Made by a program: the position numbers and the translations under genes. Under the pieces are notes generated by a model, which saw only the letters and a program-made list of their open reading frames with translations, did no database searches and was not told the origin of the DNA. From Mesorhizobium sophorae (GTDB lineage Bacteria > Pseudomonadota > Alphaproteobacteria > Rhizobiales > Rhizobiaceae): a stretch of DNA of 64,000 bases. The stretch spans positions 186,001-250,000 of the forward strand of contig NZ_NNRI01000015.1 in assembly GCF_002270415.1 (NCBI RefSeq). The letters are read 5' to 3'. Shown one piece after another: positions 8,766 to 18,051 of the stretch; the stretch's first letter is position 1, and every line of letters begins with the position of its first letter.

Positions 8766-8887
8766 AAGAAAAAGGCCGGCGGGAGGAGGTGCCGGCCTTT
8801 TCCTGTTACGAGCCAGCGGGAGGAGGTGCTGGCTGGTCACCCTGGGAGCAGAGGGAGGAGGTTCCACTCGCCGGGTATTCCTTGATG
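8766..8887 (-). ncRNA. Alpha-r14-type small RNA with three anti-Shine-Dalgarno loops
   Basis: Read on the minus strand this region has three copies of CCTCCTCCC in unpaired positions. The 3' hairpin (stem GGCCGGC/GCCGGCC, 8774-8797) has loop ACCTCCTCCC and is followed by a T-rich run, making it an intrinsic terminator. The middle hairpin (AGCCAGC/GCTGGCT, 8811-8834) has the same loop. The 5' copy (8853-8861) lies in a weaker stem-loop closed by ACCCGG/CCAGGGT. TATGAT at 8894-8899 would place the start near 8887, giving about 122 nt. This architecture matches the rhizobial alpha-r14 family (NfeR1 in Sinorhizobium), Hfq-independent regulators that mask ribosome binding sites. Exact 5' end is inferred. 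Confidence 0.87.
8768..8801 (-). terminator. Intrinsic terminator of the small RNA
   Basis: A 7-bp GC stem with the anti-SD loop, preceded by AAAA and followed by TTTTTC on the minus strand. It doubles as the third regulatory hairpin of the RNA. Confidence 0.85.
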
Positions 8888-8959
8888 GCTACCATCATAC
8901 GCCTGATCGTTTTTAAGAAAATGCGACCTTTTGTTGCATCTTCAGATCATGCGCAAATG

Positions 8960-9418
8960 TTAGGCAACCTTGATTTCCTTCATCGCCTTCTCGAAGGCGG
9001 TCTTGATCGGCTTGGAGACGTCCTCGGCCGCCTTGGAGGCGACGGTCTGGAAGTCCTTGGCCTGCTCGACGGTCATTTCGACGCGCTTGCGCAGGAAGGC
9101 GGTCTGCAGCTCGACGACTTCCGACAGCGACTTGGCGCCGATCAGGGCTTCGAGATGCGAGAAACCAGCCTCGGCATTGGCGCGGAGAGCGGAAATGGTC
9201 TTGAGCGACAGGTCGCTGGAAACGGTCTTGGCGGTCTCGTAGGTCGACTCCAGAGCCTTCTGGGTCTCCTCGGCGCCGGTCTTCAGCTTGGCGTAGGCTT
9301 CCTTCGACTGCTCAACGCCCTTTTCGGCGAAAGCGCGCATCTGGTCGGTAGCCTTGGAAGCGTCGAAGCTCGGGAATTCAACGTTTTCGATCGTGTCGGC
9401 AGTTTTGGTCCTGGACAT
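8960..9418 (-). CDS. Phasin family protein
   Basis: A 152-residue helical protein without signal peptide. It shows the phasin pattern: FEKGVEQSKEAYAKLKTGAEE-type amphipathic helices, a middle LEALIGAKSLSEVVELQTAF segment and a C-terminal VEQAKDFQ...KPIKTAFEKAM helix. Phasins coat polyhydroxybutyrate granules and limit their size. Length is normal for Phasin_2-type rhizobial proteins. AAGGATGG lies just before the ATG. The gene is transcribed toward the small RNA on the same strand, so read-through could link the two, though the small RNA has its own promoter-like element. Carbon storage fits the acetoacetyl-CoA synthetase gene nearby. Confidence 0.92.
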   Translation of the reverse strand: MSRTKTADTIENVEFPSFDASKATDQMRAFAEKGVEQSKEAYAKLKTGAEETQKALESTYETAKTVSSDLSLKTISALRANAEAGFSHLEALIGAKSLSEVVELQTAFLRKRVEMTVEQAKDFQTVASKAAEDVSKPIKTAFEKAMKEIKVA

Positions 9419-9665
9419 TTTCCATCCTTTTCAGCGTCAGCGGCTTTGACAGAAAGCCGTCTCGTTCATGTATGATGGCAATATAAAGGCAAATTTTGTG
9501 CATTGCAATATCTTTGTTGCAGTGCACCATAAATTTCTTCGGGCCGTTAACCAAGAGGCCAGATTCCAGCCTTTGCACGTTCTGGCTTGTGGACCTTCGC
9601 GCCGCCGGCTTTTATTAACAAAGCGTTAACCGCAATTTGCCGCTCCGTGAGGGTTCGCCAAGCGC

Positions 9666-12600
9666 ATGCCGTCCGAATATTCCTTCCTCGACGTCGCCGT
9701 GCTCGAAGCAGTCCGCCAGCGCTTTGCCGCCGGCGACGCGATCGCGATTCTTTCGACGGATCTCGAGCAGGTAATCTGGGCCAATGGGCCAGGAGCCGCG
9801 GTGTTCGGCTACCCCGACATCGAAGCGATCATCGGCGCCTCCGCGCAGTTGCCGTTGATCGCCAGACGCCAGATCATGGCGACCAGCGGATTTCCCGAGA
9901 TCAGCGGCGACCGCGCCATCACGGTCCGGCTGGCAACCGGCATGACCAGCCGTGCCGTCGGTTTCCTTGCCAGTGCCGTGACCATGCCGGATGCCGAAAA
10001 GGCGATCATGCTGACCGTGCCGGCGGGGCAGACGGGCTCGCGCAGCGCCGGCGAAATCGCCGCTCGCGCCATTAGCGGCATTACCGAAGACGGCCATTTC
10101 ATCGCCTTTGTCGATGCCAAGGGAAACGTCGAGGCCGCCTCGGAAGGATTTTCGGCACTGGGCATCTTGCCGGAGACGCTGGCGGCGCTGGCTGCCGACG
10201 TCGCGGATGAGAGCGACCGCATCGTCAAGCGCCTTGTGCCTGGTGGCGCGACCTCCTATCCGGCAGGGCTGGCAAGATTGACCGAGGAACGGCATCTGCT
10301 GGTGGTGATCGACGAGGACCAACTCGACGACACGTCCGCTGCCGACGACAGTGTCGCGGACACGCAAGCGCCAGCCCAGGTTGAAACCGCGGCTGCGGTA
10401 AGCGCGATTGCCCAGTCGGAACCGGACCAGGACAACAGACCGGCAATCGACATCGAACACCCGGCGGTGGACGAACCGAGCGTTCCGGAAGCCGCCGAGA
10501 TCATTCCGCCAGCGCCTGAGAATGCCGATCCAGCGGGGCAGCCTGCGGAGGCGGCGGATAACGACCCGGGAACTGCCGACGCGACGCCGGCGCAGCACGA
10601 TCATTGGTACTTCAATGCCGGTGAAGACGACACGCAACAGGCAGACCGGGCCGCTGCCGCCGAGCCGGTTGAGCCCCCTGCCGCCTTCGCGAAGGGTGCG
10701 GCGGAAAATCCGACGCAGCGCGATACCAAGACCGCCCTTGTCGAGCGCCCAGTCGCGCGGTCGATCGACCGCACTGCGGCTCCACTGCGCTTTGTCTGGC
10801 GCACCGATGCCGAAGGCAAGTTCAGCACACTCTCTCCGGAATTCGCCGACATTGTCGGCAAGCCGGCCGCCGACGTGATCGGGCGGCGCTTCAGGGATGT
10901 GGCGGCCACTTTCGGCCTCGATCCCTCCGGCGAGATCGCCGGCTTGCTGGAACGCCGCGATACCTGGTCCGGCCGCTCCGTGCTGTGGCCGGTCGCCGGA
11001 TCCGACCTGAAGCTCCCTGTCGACCTCGCGGCGCTGCCTGTCTATGGCCGCAGCCGTGCTTTTGAAGGCTTCCGTGGCTTCGGTGTTGCCCGGGCCAGTG
11101 ACGCGGTCGTCGATCCGGAAGCCATCGGCATGGCGCTGGTGCCCAACGGCAAGGCCCCGGAGACGCCGGAGCCGCAAGCCGTGGAACCCGTGCCTGAACA
11201 GCCCAAGGCTGAAGCGCCGAAAGCCCAGGAGCCGAAGGTCGAGGAGCCGAAGGCATCGGACCCGTTCCAGGGCGAGGTGCCGGCGCTGACCATCGTGCCG
11301 AAACCGGAGCGACGCTTTGCCGACAAGGTGATCCGGCTGGCCGAACATCGCCAGCCAGCCAACGATAAGGGCCTGTCGACGCTGGAGCGAAGCGCGTTCC
11401 GTGAGATCGGCGAAAGGCTGAAGAAGGACAGTTCCCCGGTCGAGCCGCCGAAGGCCGAGAAGCCCAGCCTGGACAATCCCAGGGAACGGACCGCCGAGGC
11501 TGCGGCAGTCGGCGAGATTCCGTCAACAGCGGATGTGGCCTCGCACGAAGGGCCGACGCTGGCCGGCGAAATCCCGGCGGCGGAGCCGGAGACGATGCGG
11601 GCCGAGACGGATGTCGATGCCGAGGACGAAGCGGATCTGGCGCGGCTTGACGGCGGTCACCCGGACGAAGCGGGTCATGAGGCACCCTCCGACACCCTGC
11701 CGGGTTCGTTGCTCGACTATGCCGACCGTGATGATGAACGCGGTCCTGTCGCGGACAACAGCGACGGGGCCCCGGTTTCCGAACCGGTGGCGGCGCAACC
11801 AGAGATCACCGAGCCCGTCGCCACCGGCAAAGGGCCGGTTGTAGCCGATGCGACACATGACGCTGTTGATGACGACAGCATGACATCGGCGGATTTTCGC
11901 GATGCCGAGGATAGTGAAGATTGGGTACAGCCCGACGAGGAAGCCGCTGCCTCTAACGAAAAGGCGTCCGCGTCCGTCGCGGAAACAGCCGGCGCAAGCG
12001 GCGCCGCAGCACGCATCGCGCGCCCACGCCTTAATGTGCCGCCGCTCAAGGTCGAAGGTTTCGTGCCGTCGGCCTTTTCCGCCGGAGATGAGCACAAGGC
12101 TCCTGATACCTCGCTTCTCAGCAAACTGCCGGTGCCGCTGCTCATCCATTCCGGCGACCAGTTGCACTATGCGAACGAGGAATTCCTCAACCTGACCGGC
12201 TATGAGGCGCTCGACGACCTGGCGGATGCCGGCGGCCTCGGCGCGCTGTTTGCCGACCCCTACGCCCACGATGGGACCTCCGACGGCACCGATCGCGCCT
12301 TGCGACTGAAGACGCGCGATCGGCAGGAATTCCCGATCGAGGCTATCCTGCGCTCTGTCCCCTGGCGTGACGGCAAGGCATTGATGCTGGTCGTGCGCCG
12401 CACCGGCGAAGATGACGCGCCGGCGGCCCTGCATGTGGTTGGCGACGAGCAGACGCAGCCCGACATTCCCGAGCTCAAGGCACGCATCGCCGAGATGCGC
12501 ACCATCATCGACACCGCCACCGACGGGGTCGTGCTGATCGGCCGTGACGGCACCATCCGCTCGATCAGCCGGCCGGCCGAAGCGCTGTTCGGTTTCGACA

Positions 12601-13592
12601 GCGACGAAGTGACCGGCAAACCGTTCGCCTCGCTGTTTGCGATAGAAAGCCAGCGTGCGGCGCGCGATTATCTCAACGGACTGTCCGAGCCCGGCGTGGC
12701 GAGCGTCATGAATGACGGCCGCGAGGTGATCGGGCGCGAGGCGCAGGGCCGCTTCATCCCGCTGTTCATGACCATCGGCCGGCTGCCCAACGACAGCGGC
12801 TTCTGTGCCGTCGTGCGTGACATCACGCAGTGGAAACGGGCCGAAGAGGACCTGACCCAGGCACGCGCGGTGGCCGAGCGTGCGTCCTCGCAAAAGACCG
12901 ATTTCCTCGCCCGCATCAGCCACGAGATCCGCACGCCGCTCAACGCCATCATCGGCTTTTCCGAACTGATGGTCGACGAGAAGTTCGGACCGGTCGCCAA
13001 TGACCGCTACCGCGACTATCTGCGCGACATCAATCGCTCCGGCAACCATGTGCTCGACCTCGTCAACGACCTGCTCGATATCTCGAAGATCGAGGCCGGC
13101 CAGCAGGAGATGGCATACGAGGCAGTGTCGCTCAACGACACGCTGGCCGAGACGGTGGCGATGATGCAGCCGCAGGCCAACCGCGAGCGCGTCATTATCC
13201 GCTCCAGCTTCGCGTCGCGGCTGCCGGAAGTGGTCGCCGACCTGCGCAGCGTGCGCCAGATCGCGCTCAACATCCTGTCGAATGCCATTCGCTACACCCA
13301 GGCCGGCGGCCAGGTGATCGTCTCCACCGCCTATGAGACGTCAGGCGACGTCGTCATGCGGGTGCGCGACACCGGCATCGGCATGAGCCACGCCGAGATC
13401 GAGCAGGCACTGAAGCCGTTCAAGCAGATCAACGCGTTGAAGCGCGGACGTGGTGACGGCACGGGGCTTGGACTGCCGCTGACCAAGGCGATGGTGGAAG
13501 CCAACCGCGCCCGGTTCACCATCAACTCGACACCGGGTGAAGGCACCCTGGTCGAGGTCGCGTTTCCGTCGACCCGCGTGCTCGCCGAATAA
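9666..13592 (+). CDS. Very long PAS-domain sensor histidine kinase (PdhS/PleC/DivJ-like)
   Basis: A 1308-residue soluble protein. PAS-like units are seen near residues 15-60, 370-420, 820-915 and 945-1060. Between them lie long Pro/Glu/Ala-rich, probably disordered stretches (about 225-365 and 495-810). The kinase core has an H-box FLARISHEIRTPLNAIIG with the phospho-acceptor His1086, N-box NILSNAIRYT, G1 DTGIGM and G2 GDGTGLGLPL, then a short end. No receiver domain and no membrane span. The H-box and the following FGPVANDRYRDYLRDI segment resemble the PdhS/PleC/DivJ group that controls DivK in rhizobial cell-cycle signalling; this placement is inference. No cognate regulator is adjacent. 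Confidence 0.92.
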   Translation: MPSEYSFLDVAVLEAVRQRFAAGDAIAILSTDLEQVIWANGPGAAVFGYPDIEAIIGASAQLPLIARRQIMATSGFPEISGDRAITVRLATGMTSRAVGFLASAVTMPDAEKAIMLTVPAGQTGSRSAGEIAARAISGITEDGHFIAFVDAKGNVEAASEGFSALGILPETLAALAADVADESDRIVKRLVPGGATSYPAGLARLTEERHLLVVIDEDQLDDTSAADDSVADTQAPAQVETAAAVSAIAQSEPDQDNRPAIDIEHPAVDEPSVPEAAEIIPPAPENADPAGQPAEAADNDPGTADATPAQHDHWYFNAGEDDTQQADRAAAAEPVEPPAAFAKGAAENPTQRDTKTALVERPVARSIDRTAAPLRFVWRTDAEGKFSTLSPEFADIVGKPAADVIGRRFRDVAATFGLDPSGEIAGLLERRDTWSGRSVLWPVAGSDLKLPVDLAALPVYGRSRAFEGFRGFGVARASDAVVDPEAIGMALVPNGKAPETPEPQAVEPVPEQPKAEAPKAQEPKVEEPKASDPFQGEVPALTIVPKPERRFADKVIRLAEHRQPANDKGLSTLERSAFREIGERLKKDSSPVEPPKAEKPSLDNPRERTAEAAAVGEIPSTADVASHEGPTLAGEIPAAEPETMRAETDVDAEDEADLARLDGGHPDEAGHEAPSDTLPGSLLDYADRDDERGPVADNSDGAPVSEPVAAQPEITEPVATGKGPVVADATHDAVDDDSMTSADFRDAEDSEDWVQPDEEAAASNEKASASVAETAGASGAAARIARPRLNVPPLKVEGFVPSAFSAGDEHKAPDTSLLSKLPVPLLIHSGDQLHYANEEFLNLTGYEALDDLADAGGLGALFADPYAHDGTSDGTDRALRLKTRDRQEFPIEAILRSVPWRDGKALMLVVRRTGEDDAPAALHVVGDEQTQPDIPELKARIAEMRTIIDTATDGVVLIGRDGTIRSISRPAEALFGFDSDEVTGKPFASLFAIESQRAARDYLNGLSEPGVASVMNDGREVIGREAQGRFIPLFMTIGRLPNDSGFCAVVRDITQWKRAEEDLTQARAVAERASSQKTDFLARISHEIRTPLNAIIGFSELMVDEKFGPVANDRYRDYLRDINRSGNHVLDLVNDLLDISKIEAGQQEMAYEAVSLNDTLAETVAMMQPQANRERVIIRSSFASRLPEVVADLRSVRQIALNILSNAIRYTQAGGQVIVSTAYETSGDVVMRVRDTGIGMSHAEIEQALKPFKQINALKRGRGDGTGLGLPLTKAMVEANRARFTINSTPGEGTLVEVAFPSTRVLAE

Positions 13593-13959
13593 GCAATTCC
13601 GGAAAACAGACCGACCTACAGCGCAGCGCGTCCGATCAGATTCAGGCGATGCGCTTTCGGTCTTTATCCCTGTGCGTGTCGTTGTCCCAAAACCGCACCA
13701 CTTTTGGGCGGCATGCAGCAGCAAAAGAAAAGGCGCCCAAGAGGACGCCTTAAGAGATGGGATTGCTGTCACAACGGGGCTTGAGCGAATTCAGATCCTC
13801 CGGGGCAGAGGAACGGGATTTCTCCCTCAAGTTACGTGCGACTATCGACGCCGGGCCTTAACAACTCCTTACCCGCGCCGCCGAAAGTTTACGAATGTGT
13901 ACCACTCATGAAATCTAGGTAAATTCTCGCGACATATTTGGTTAACCATGCCTGCCCGG
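13593..13959. other. Intergenic stretch between convergent genes
   Basis: Begins with a GCAATTCCGGAA fragment of the palindromic repeat family, then a minus-strand terminator (listed separately). The remainder, up to the stop of the acetoacetyl-CoA synthetase gene, shows no coding signal. Confidence 0.5.
13723..13751 (-). terminator. Intrinsic terminator downstream of acetoacetyl-CoA synthetase
   Basis: On the minus strand AAGGCG (13751-13746) and CGCCTT (13735-13730) form the stem, followed by a T-rich run (TTTTCTTTT). It lies about 210 bases behind the stop codon of the minus-strand gene. Confidence 0.65.
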
Positions 13960-15930
13960 TCACTCGGCCAGCTGCGGCAGGTTCCTGAACAGCTCCAGCG
14001 CCTCGGGGTTGGCGAGCGCCTCCTTGTTCTTGATGGCGCGGCCGTGGACGACGTCGCGCACCGCAAGCTCGGTGATCTTGCCGGACTTGGTGCGCGGGAT
14101 GTCGGTGACGGCGACGATCTTGGCTGGCACGTGACGCGGGCTCGCCCCACTGCGGATCTTGGAGCGAATGCGCTTTTCCAGATCGTCATCCAGTCTGACG
14201 CCGGCTGCGAGCCGCACGAACAGCACGACGCGCACGTCATTGTCGAAATCCTGGCCGATGCACAGCGCTTCCAGAATCTCGGGCATCTGTTCGACCTGGT
14301 TGTAGATCTCCGCCGTGCCGATGCGCACGCCGCCCGGATTGAGCGTGGCGTCGGAACGGCCATGGATGATCATGCCGCCGTGCACGGTCCATTCGGCGAA
14401 ATCGCCATGGCACCAGACATTGTCGAAACGCTCAAAATAGGCTGCCTGGTATTTCTTGCCCTCGGGATCGTTCCAGAAGCCGATCGGCATCGATGGAAAC
14501 GCCCTGGTGCAGACCAGCTCGCCCTTCTCCTGGCGGATCGGCTTGCCGTCGTCGTCCCAGACATCGACGGCAAGGCCAAGGCCAGGTCCCTGGATCTCGC
14601 CGGTCCACACCGGCTGTGTCGGCACGCCGAGCACGAAGCAGGAGACGATGTCGGTGCCGCCGGAGACCGAAGCCAGATGGACGTCCTTGCTGATGCCGTC
14701 ATAGACGAAGCGGAAATCCTCCGGCGACAGCGGCGACCCGGTGGAGGAAATCGCACGCACGCTCGAAAGATCATGCGTGCGGATCGGCTTGAGACCGGCC
14801 TTGCGCACGGAATCGATAAACTTGGCCGAGGTGCCGAAAAAGGTCATCTTCTCGGCATCGGCGAAGTCGAACAGCACATTGCCGTTGGGATAGAAGGGTG
14901 AGCCGTCATAGAGCAGCAGCGTCGCGCCCGAGGCGAGCCCCGAAACCAGCCAGTTCCACATCATCCACCCGCAGGTGGTGAAGTAGAAGAAGCGGTCGCC
15001 GTCGGTGAGACCGGCATGCAGCCGATGTTCCTTGACATGCTGGATCAGCGTGCCGCCGGCCGAATGGACGATGCATTTGGGAATGCCGGTCGTTCCCGAC
15101 GAGAACAGGATGTAGAGCGGATGCGCGAACGGCAGCCGCTCGAAGGTGACGGGCTTGACGGCGAAGGGCGAAAGCACCTCTTCCAGCGCCACGGCCTTGT
15201 CGATGACATCAGCAACATCGCTCGAGGTGCCGAGATAGTCGACGACCAGAACCTTGCGCACCGTGCCAAGCTTGGCCGCGACCGCGGCGATCTTGTCGGC
15301 GACCTCGATCGCCTTGCCATTGTACCAGTAGCCATCGGGCGCGATGAAGACCACCGGCTCGATCTGGCCAAAGCGGTCGAGCACGCCCTGCTCGCCGAAA
15401 TCGGGAGAGCAGGACGACCAGACGGCGCCGATCGAGGCGGCAGCCAGCATGGCGGCGACGGTCTCCGGCATGTTGGGCATCATCGCCGCGATGCGATCGC
15501 CCTTCTTCACCTTGAGCGACAGGAAAAGCTGCTGCAGCCGTGACGTCAGCGCCTGCAACTCGTTCCACGACAGTCGGCGCTCGACCTTGTCTTCGCCGCG
15601 AAACACGATTGCCTCACCAGCGCCGGTCTTCTTCAGCAGATTCTCGGCGAAATTCAGCGTCGCGTCGGGGAAGAACGAGGCACCAGGCATCCTGTCGCCG
15701 TCGACGAGCACGCGCTCGCCCCCATTGGTCCCCTTGTCGCCAACGATACCGCCGAAGTCCCAGACCAGGTTCCAGAACCCTTCGCGATCCTCGACCGACC
15801 AGCGGTGGAGCTCCGAATACGATGAAAACGCTGCGCCGGCTTTCACTGCCGCAGCCTTCATGAAAGCGGTCAAGGGTGCTGCATCAATCTGGTCTTGCGT
15901 CGGGGTCCAGAGCGGTACTTCGGCAGCCAT
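13960..15930 (-). CDS. acsA2: Acetoacetate-CoA ligase (acetoacetyl-CoA synthetase)
   Basis: A 656-residue AMP-forming acyl-CoA synthetase. It activates acetoacetate to acetoacetyl-CoA with ATP, the step by which rhizobia re-use acetoacetate from polyhydroxybutyrate degradation. The P-loop-like signature ILFSSGTTGIPKCIVH, the ...SSCSPDFGEQGVLDRFGQIEP block specific to acetoacetyl-CoA synthetases, and the late LNPGGVRIGTAEIYNQVE and PRTKSGKITELAVRD (catalytic Lys of the C-terminal domain) are present. The start is set at the ATG 15930 (MAAEVPLW), which has GGAGGAACGATC before it; an 18-residue upstream extension has no support. Transcribed away from the asmA-like gene. Confidence 0.95.
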   Translation of the reverse strand: MAAEVPLWTPTQDQIDAAPLTAFMKAAAVKAGAAFSSYSELHRWSVEDREGFWNLVWDFGGIVGDKGTNGGERVLVDGDRMPGASFFPDATLNFAENLLKKTGAGEAIVFRGEDKVERRLSWNELQALTSRLQQLFLSLKVKKGDRIAAMMPNMPETVAAMLAAASIGAVWSSCSPDFGEQGVLDRFGQIEPVVFIAPDGYWYNGKAIEVADKIAAVAAKLGTVRKVLVVDYLGTSSDVADVIDKAVALEEVLSPFAVKPVTFERLPFAHPLYILFSSGTTGIPKCIVHSAGGTLIQHVKEHRLHAGLTDGDRFFYFTTCGWMMWNWLVSGLASGATLLLYDGSPFYPNGNVLFDFADAEKMTFFGTSAKFIDSVRKAGLKPIRTHDLSSVRAISSTGSPLSPEDFRFVYDGISKDVHLASVSGGTDIVSCFVLGVPTQPVWTGEIQGPGLGLAVDVWDDDGKPIRQEKGELVCTRAFPSMPIGFWNDPEGKKYQAAYFERFDNVWCHGDFAEWTVHGGMIIHGRSDATLNPGGVRIGTAEIYNQVEQMPEILEALCIGQDFDNDVRVVLFVRLAAGVRLDDDLEKRIRSKIRSGASPRHVPAKIVAVTDIPRTKSGKITELAVRDVVHGRAIKNKEALANPEALELFRNLPQLAE

Positions 15931-16130
15931 GATCGTTCCTCCACGGTCGCCACCGCTTATGCATATCGCAGCGCAGCAGAGCAAGATTTTGTTCGGTCAG
16001 TGAGACCAGATGTGCGCAAATGCCATCGCCGGGCCATAAAGACTTGAAATGCCTCAGCCCTAAGTCGTAGTGACGACTGGGGTTACACCCGTCAGGCGAT
16101 TTTTGTCGGAATGGAAACGTACGGGGCGAT

Positions 16131-17984
16131 ATGCCATCAACTTTGATCCGGCGCGGAATATGGGCGATCGGCGCTGCCGTGCTCGTCATCGCGCTGGTCG
16201 TTGCCGCCCTGCCGCTGATCGCCTCCACCCGAATCGTGCGTGACCGCATTGCCTGGGAGATGAGTGCGTGGAGCGGCTTCCGGGTCGCCATCGACGGCTC
16301 GCCGCGCATCGAGGTCTGGCCGAAATTCCGCGCGATCCTGACCGATGTGACGCTTTCGCAATGGACCGACACCGAGGCGCCGCCGGTGGTCGAGGCTGAG
16401 CGAGTCGAGGTTGACCTTTCCGCCATGGCCGCCTTGCGCGGCGACGTGGAGTTTTCGACGGCGCGGCTGGTGCGGCCGACGATCCGGGTTGAGCGAACAC
16501 CGGCCGGCTTTTTCCTGCCCGCCGTCCCGACCGGCGGGCGCATCACGCGTTCCATCGACACGGCGCGCGGCGTGGTCAATGCCGACCCCGCCAAGCCCGA
16601 CCTCGACAAGCTGCCGGCCGACACGTTCGGTACGGTGGAGTTCCGCGACGGCCGCATGGTGGCGTCCATCGGCGGCAAGGATGTCGAGATCCTGAGCAGC
16701 CTGTCCGGCCAGGCGAATTGGGCGGCGATGAACAGCAATGCGACGCTGTCGGCAACTGGGATCTGGCGCGGCGAAAGCGTCGCGCTGGACGTAGCCTCGC
16801 CGAAGCCGCTTGTGCTGTTTGCCGGCGGTACGGCACCGCTGACGCTGTCCTTCAAGGCGGCGCCCGCGACCTTCTCGTTCGACGGCACGGCCAGCATGTC
16901 CGAAAACGCTTACTTCGACGGCCAGGCGAAATTCTCGGCACCTTCGCTGCGGCGTGTCCTGGAGTGGTCGCAGGCCGGCATTGCGCCGAGTGCTGCGATC
17001 GGTTCGGTCAGCATTTCGAGCAAGATCACGGCTACGGCAGGGCGAGTCAAATTCGACAACACCGCGATCGCGCTGGACAACAATCCTGGAATGGGCGCGC
17101 TGGATCTCTCGTTGGGCGAGGCGCAACCGGTGATCTCCGGGACGCTCGCCTTCGACACGCTCGACCTCAGATCGTTTCTCTCGGCCTTCACGCCGCTGGC
17201 GCCGACCGGAGGGGCGGAACCCGGCGACATCGACACAAGTTTCGCCGACAAGGTCAACCTCGATCTCAGGCTGTCGGCAGCGCACGCTACGGCGGGGCCT
17301 ATCCAACTCGCCGACGTCGCCGCCACCGCCCAGGTCAAGGATGGTCTTTCCGTCTTCGATATCTCCGATGCCTCGGCCTTTGGCGGCAACATCCAGAGCA
17401 GCCTTCGCTTCGACCGCAAACCGGAAGGCTCGCAGGTCGAGATTAAGCTGCTGGCGTCCGACATCGATGGCGGCGCCTTCGGCACGGCGGCTGGGATGAC
17501 CCGGCTGGTGCCGGTCGCCACCGGAACGGTCTCGGTGATCCTCAAGGGACCAGGCAGAACCTGGGACTCCATCTTCGACAATGCCGACGGCTCGGTCTCC
17601 GCGACGTTCGGACCGGGTGTGTTGAGCAAGCTCAACCTGCCCGCCTTCCTCAAGCATACCGAACAAGGCGGCTTCTTCGCGCTCGACGACGTCTCCGACG
17701 GAACATTGCCGATCGACGGTGCCGAAATCAAGGCCAGCATCACGAAGGGCGTGGCGCGGATCGACAAGGCCGAAGCCAATTCGGCGAAGTACAAGCTCTG
17801 GCTGTCCGGGATCGCGTCCTACACCGGACGAGGACTGGCCTTTTCCGGCGGTATCATTCAGCCGGACCAGGCGGCAACGCAGGCCAACGGCCAGCAAGGC
17901 CCCATCCAGTCATCCTTCTTCGTCGGAGGAACGTGGAGCACGCCGTTCATTTCCCCGATCAGCCGCGGCGTTTCTGGCGAATAG
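16131..17984 (+). CDS. AsmA-family protein
   Basis: A 617-residue protein with one N-terminal membrane segment (about residues 11-30) followed by a large beta-rich periplasmic body. The start (AWEMSAWSGFRVAIDGSPRIEVWPKFRAILTDV) matches the AsmA N-terminal domain, and the C-terminal third holds the AsmA_2-like block (KGPGRTWDSIFDNADGSVSATFGPGVL). AsmA-like proteins bridge the envelope and are linked to phospholipid transport to the outer membrane. Divergent from acsA2, with ~200 bp between. A palindromic repeat follows the stop codon. Specific cargo cannot be told. Confidence 0.9.
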   Translation: MPSTLIRRGIWAIGAAVLVIALVVAALPLIASTRIVRDRIAWEMSAWSGFRVAIDGSPRIEVWPKFRAILTDVTLSQWTDTEAPPVVEAERVEVDLSAMAALRGDVEFSTARLVRPTIRVERTPAGFFLPAVPTGGRITRSIDTARGVVNADPAKPDLDKLPADTFGTVEFRDGRMVASIGGKDVEILSSLSGQANWAAMNSNATLSATGIWRGESVALDVASPKPLVLFAGGTAPLTLSFKAAPATFSFDGTASMSENAYFDGQAKFSAPSLRRVLEWSQAGIAPSAAIGSVSISSKITATAGRVKFDNTAIALDNNPGMGALDLSLGEAQPVISGTLAFDTLDLRSFLSAFTPLAPTGGAEPGDIDTSFADKVNLDLRLSAAHATAGPIQLADVAATAQVKDGLSVFDISDASAFGGNIQSSLRFDRKPEGSQVEIKLLASDIDGGAFGTAAGMTRLVPVATGTVSVILKGPGRTWDSIFDNADGSVSATFGPGVLSKLNLPAFLKHTEQGGFFALDDVSDGTLPIDGAEIKASITKGVARIDKAEANSAKYKLWLSGIASYTGRGLAFSGGIIQPDQAATQANGQQGPIQSSFFVGGTWSTPFISPISRGVSGE

Positions 17985-18008
17985 ACCTTACCGCCGGTTT
18001 ATCCTGAA

Positions 18009-18050
18009 GCAATTCCCTATGGAAAGCGCTACGCGCTTTCCCGGAATTGC
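18009..18050. repeat. RIME-like intergenic palindrome
   Basis: GCAATTCC at the left pairs with GGAATTGC at the right, and an inner GGAAAGCG/CGCTTTCC arm forms the top. It sits exactly between two convergent genes (asmA-like and potI), where such hairpins may end transcription in both directions. Same family as 32891-32962 and 27571-27591. Confidence 0.7.
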
Positions 18051-18051
18051 C

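Noticed and set aside
9615..11348. 577-codon open frame on the minus strand
   Set aside because: It is antisense to the histidine kinase gene; composition is the Arg/Gly/His-rich pattern typical of shadow frames in high-GC DNA and has no domain likeness.
15931..15984. N-terminal extension of acetoacetyl-CoA synthetase
   Set aside because: The in-frame upstream codons lack a ribosome binding site, whereas ATG 15930 has GGAGGAACGATC and matches the usual start of the family.
16137..17897. 586-codon open frame on the minus strand
   Set aside because: Antisense to the AsmA-like gene, no recognisable family, no ribosome binding site.
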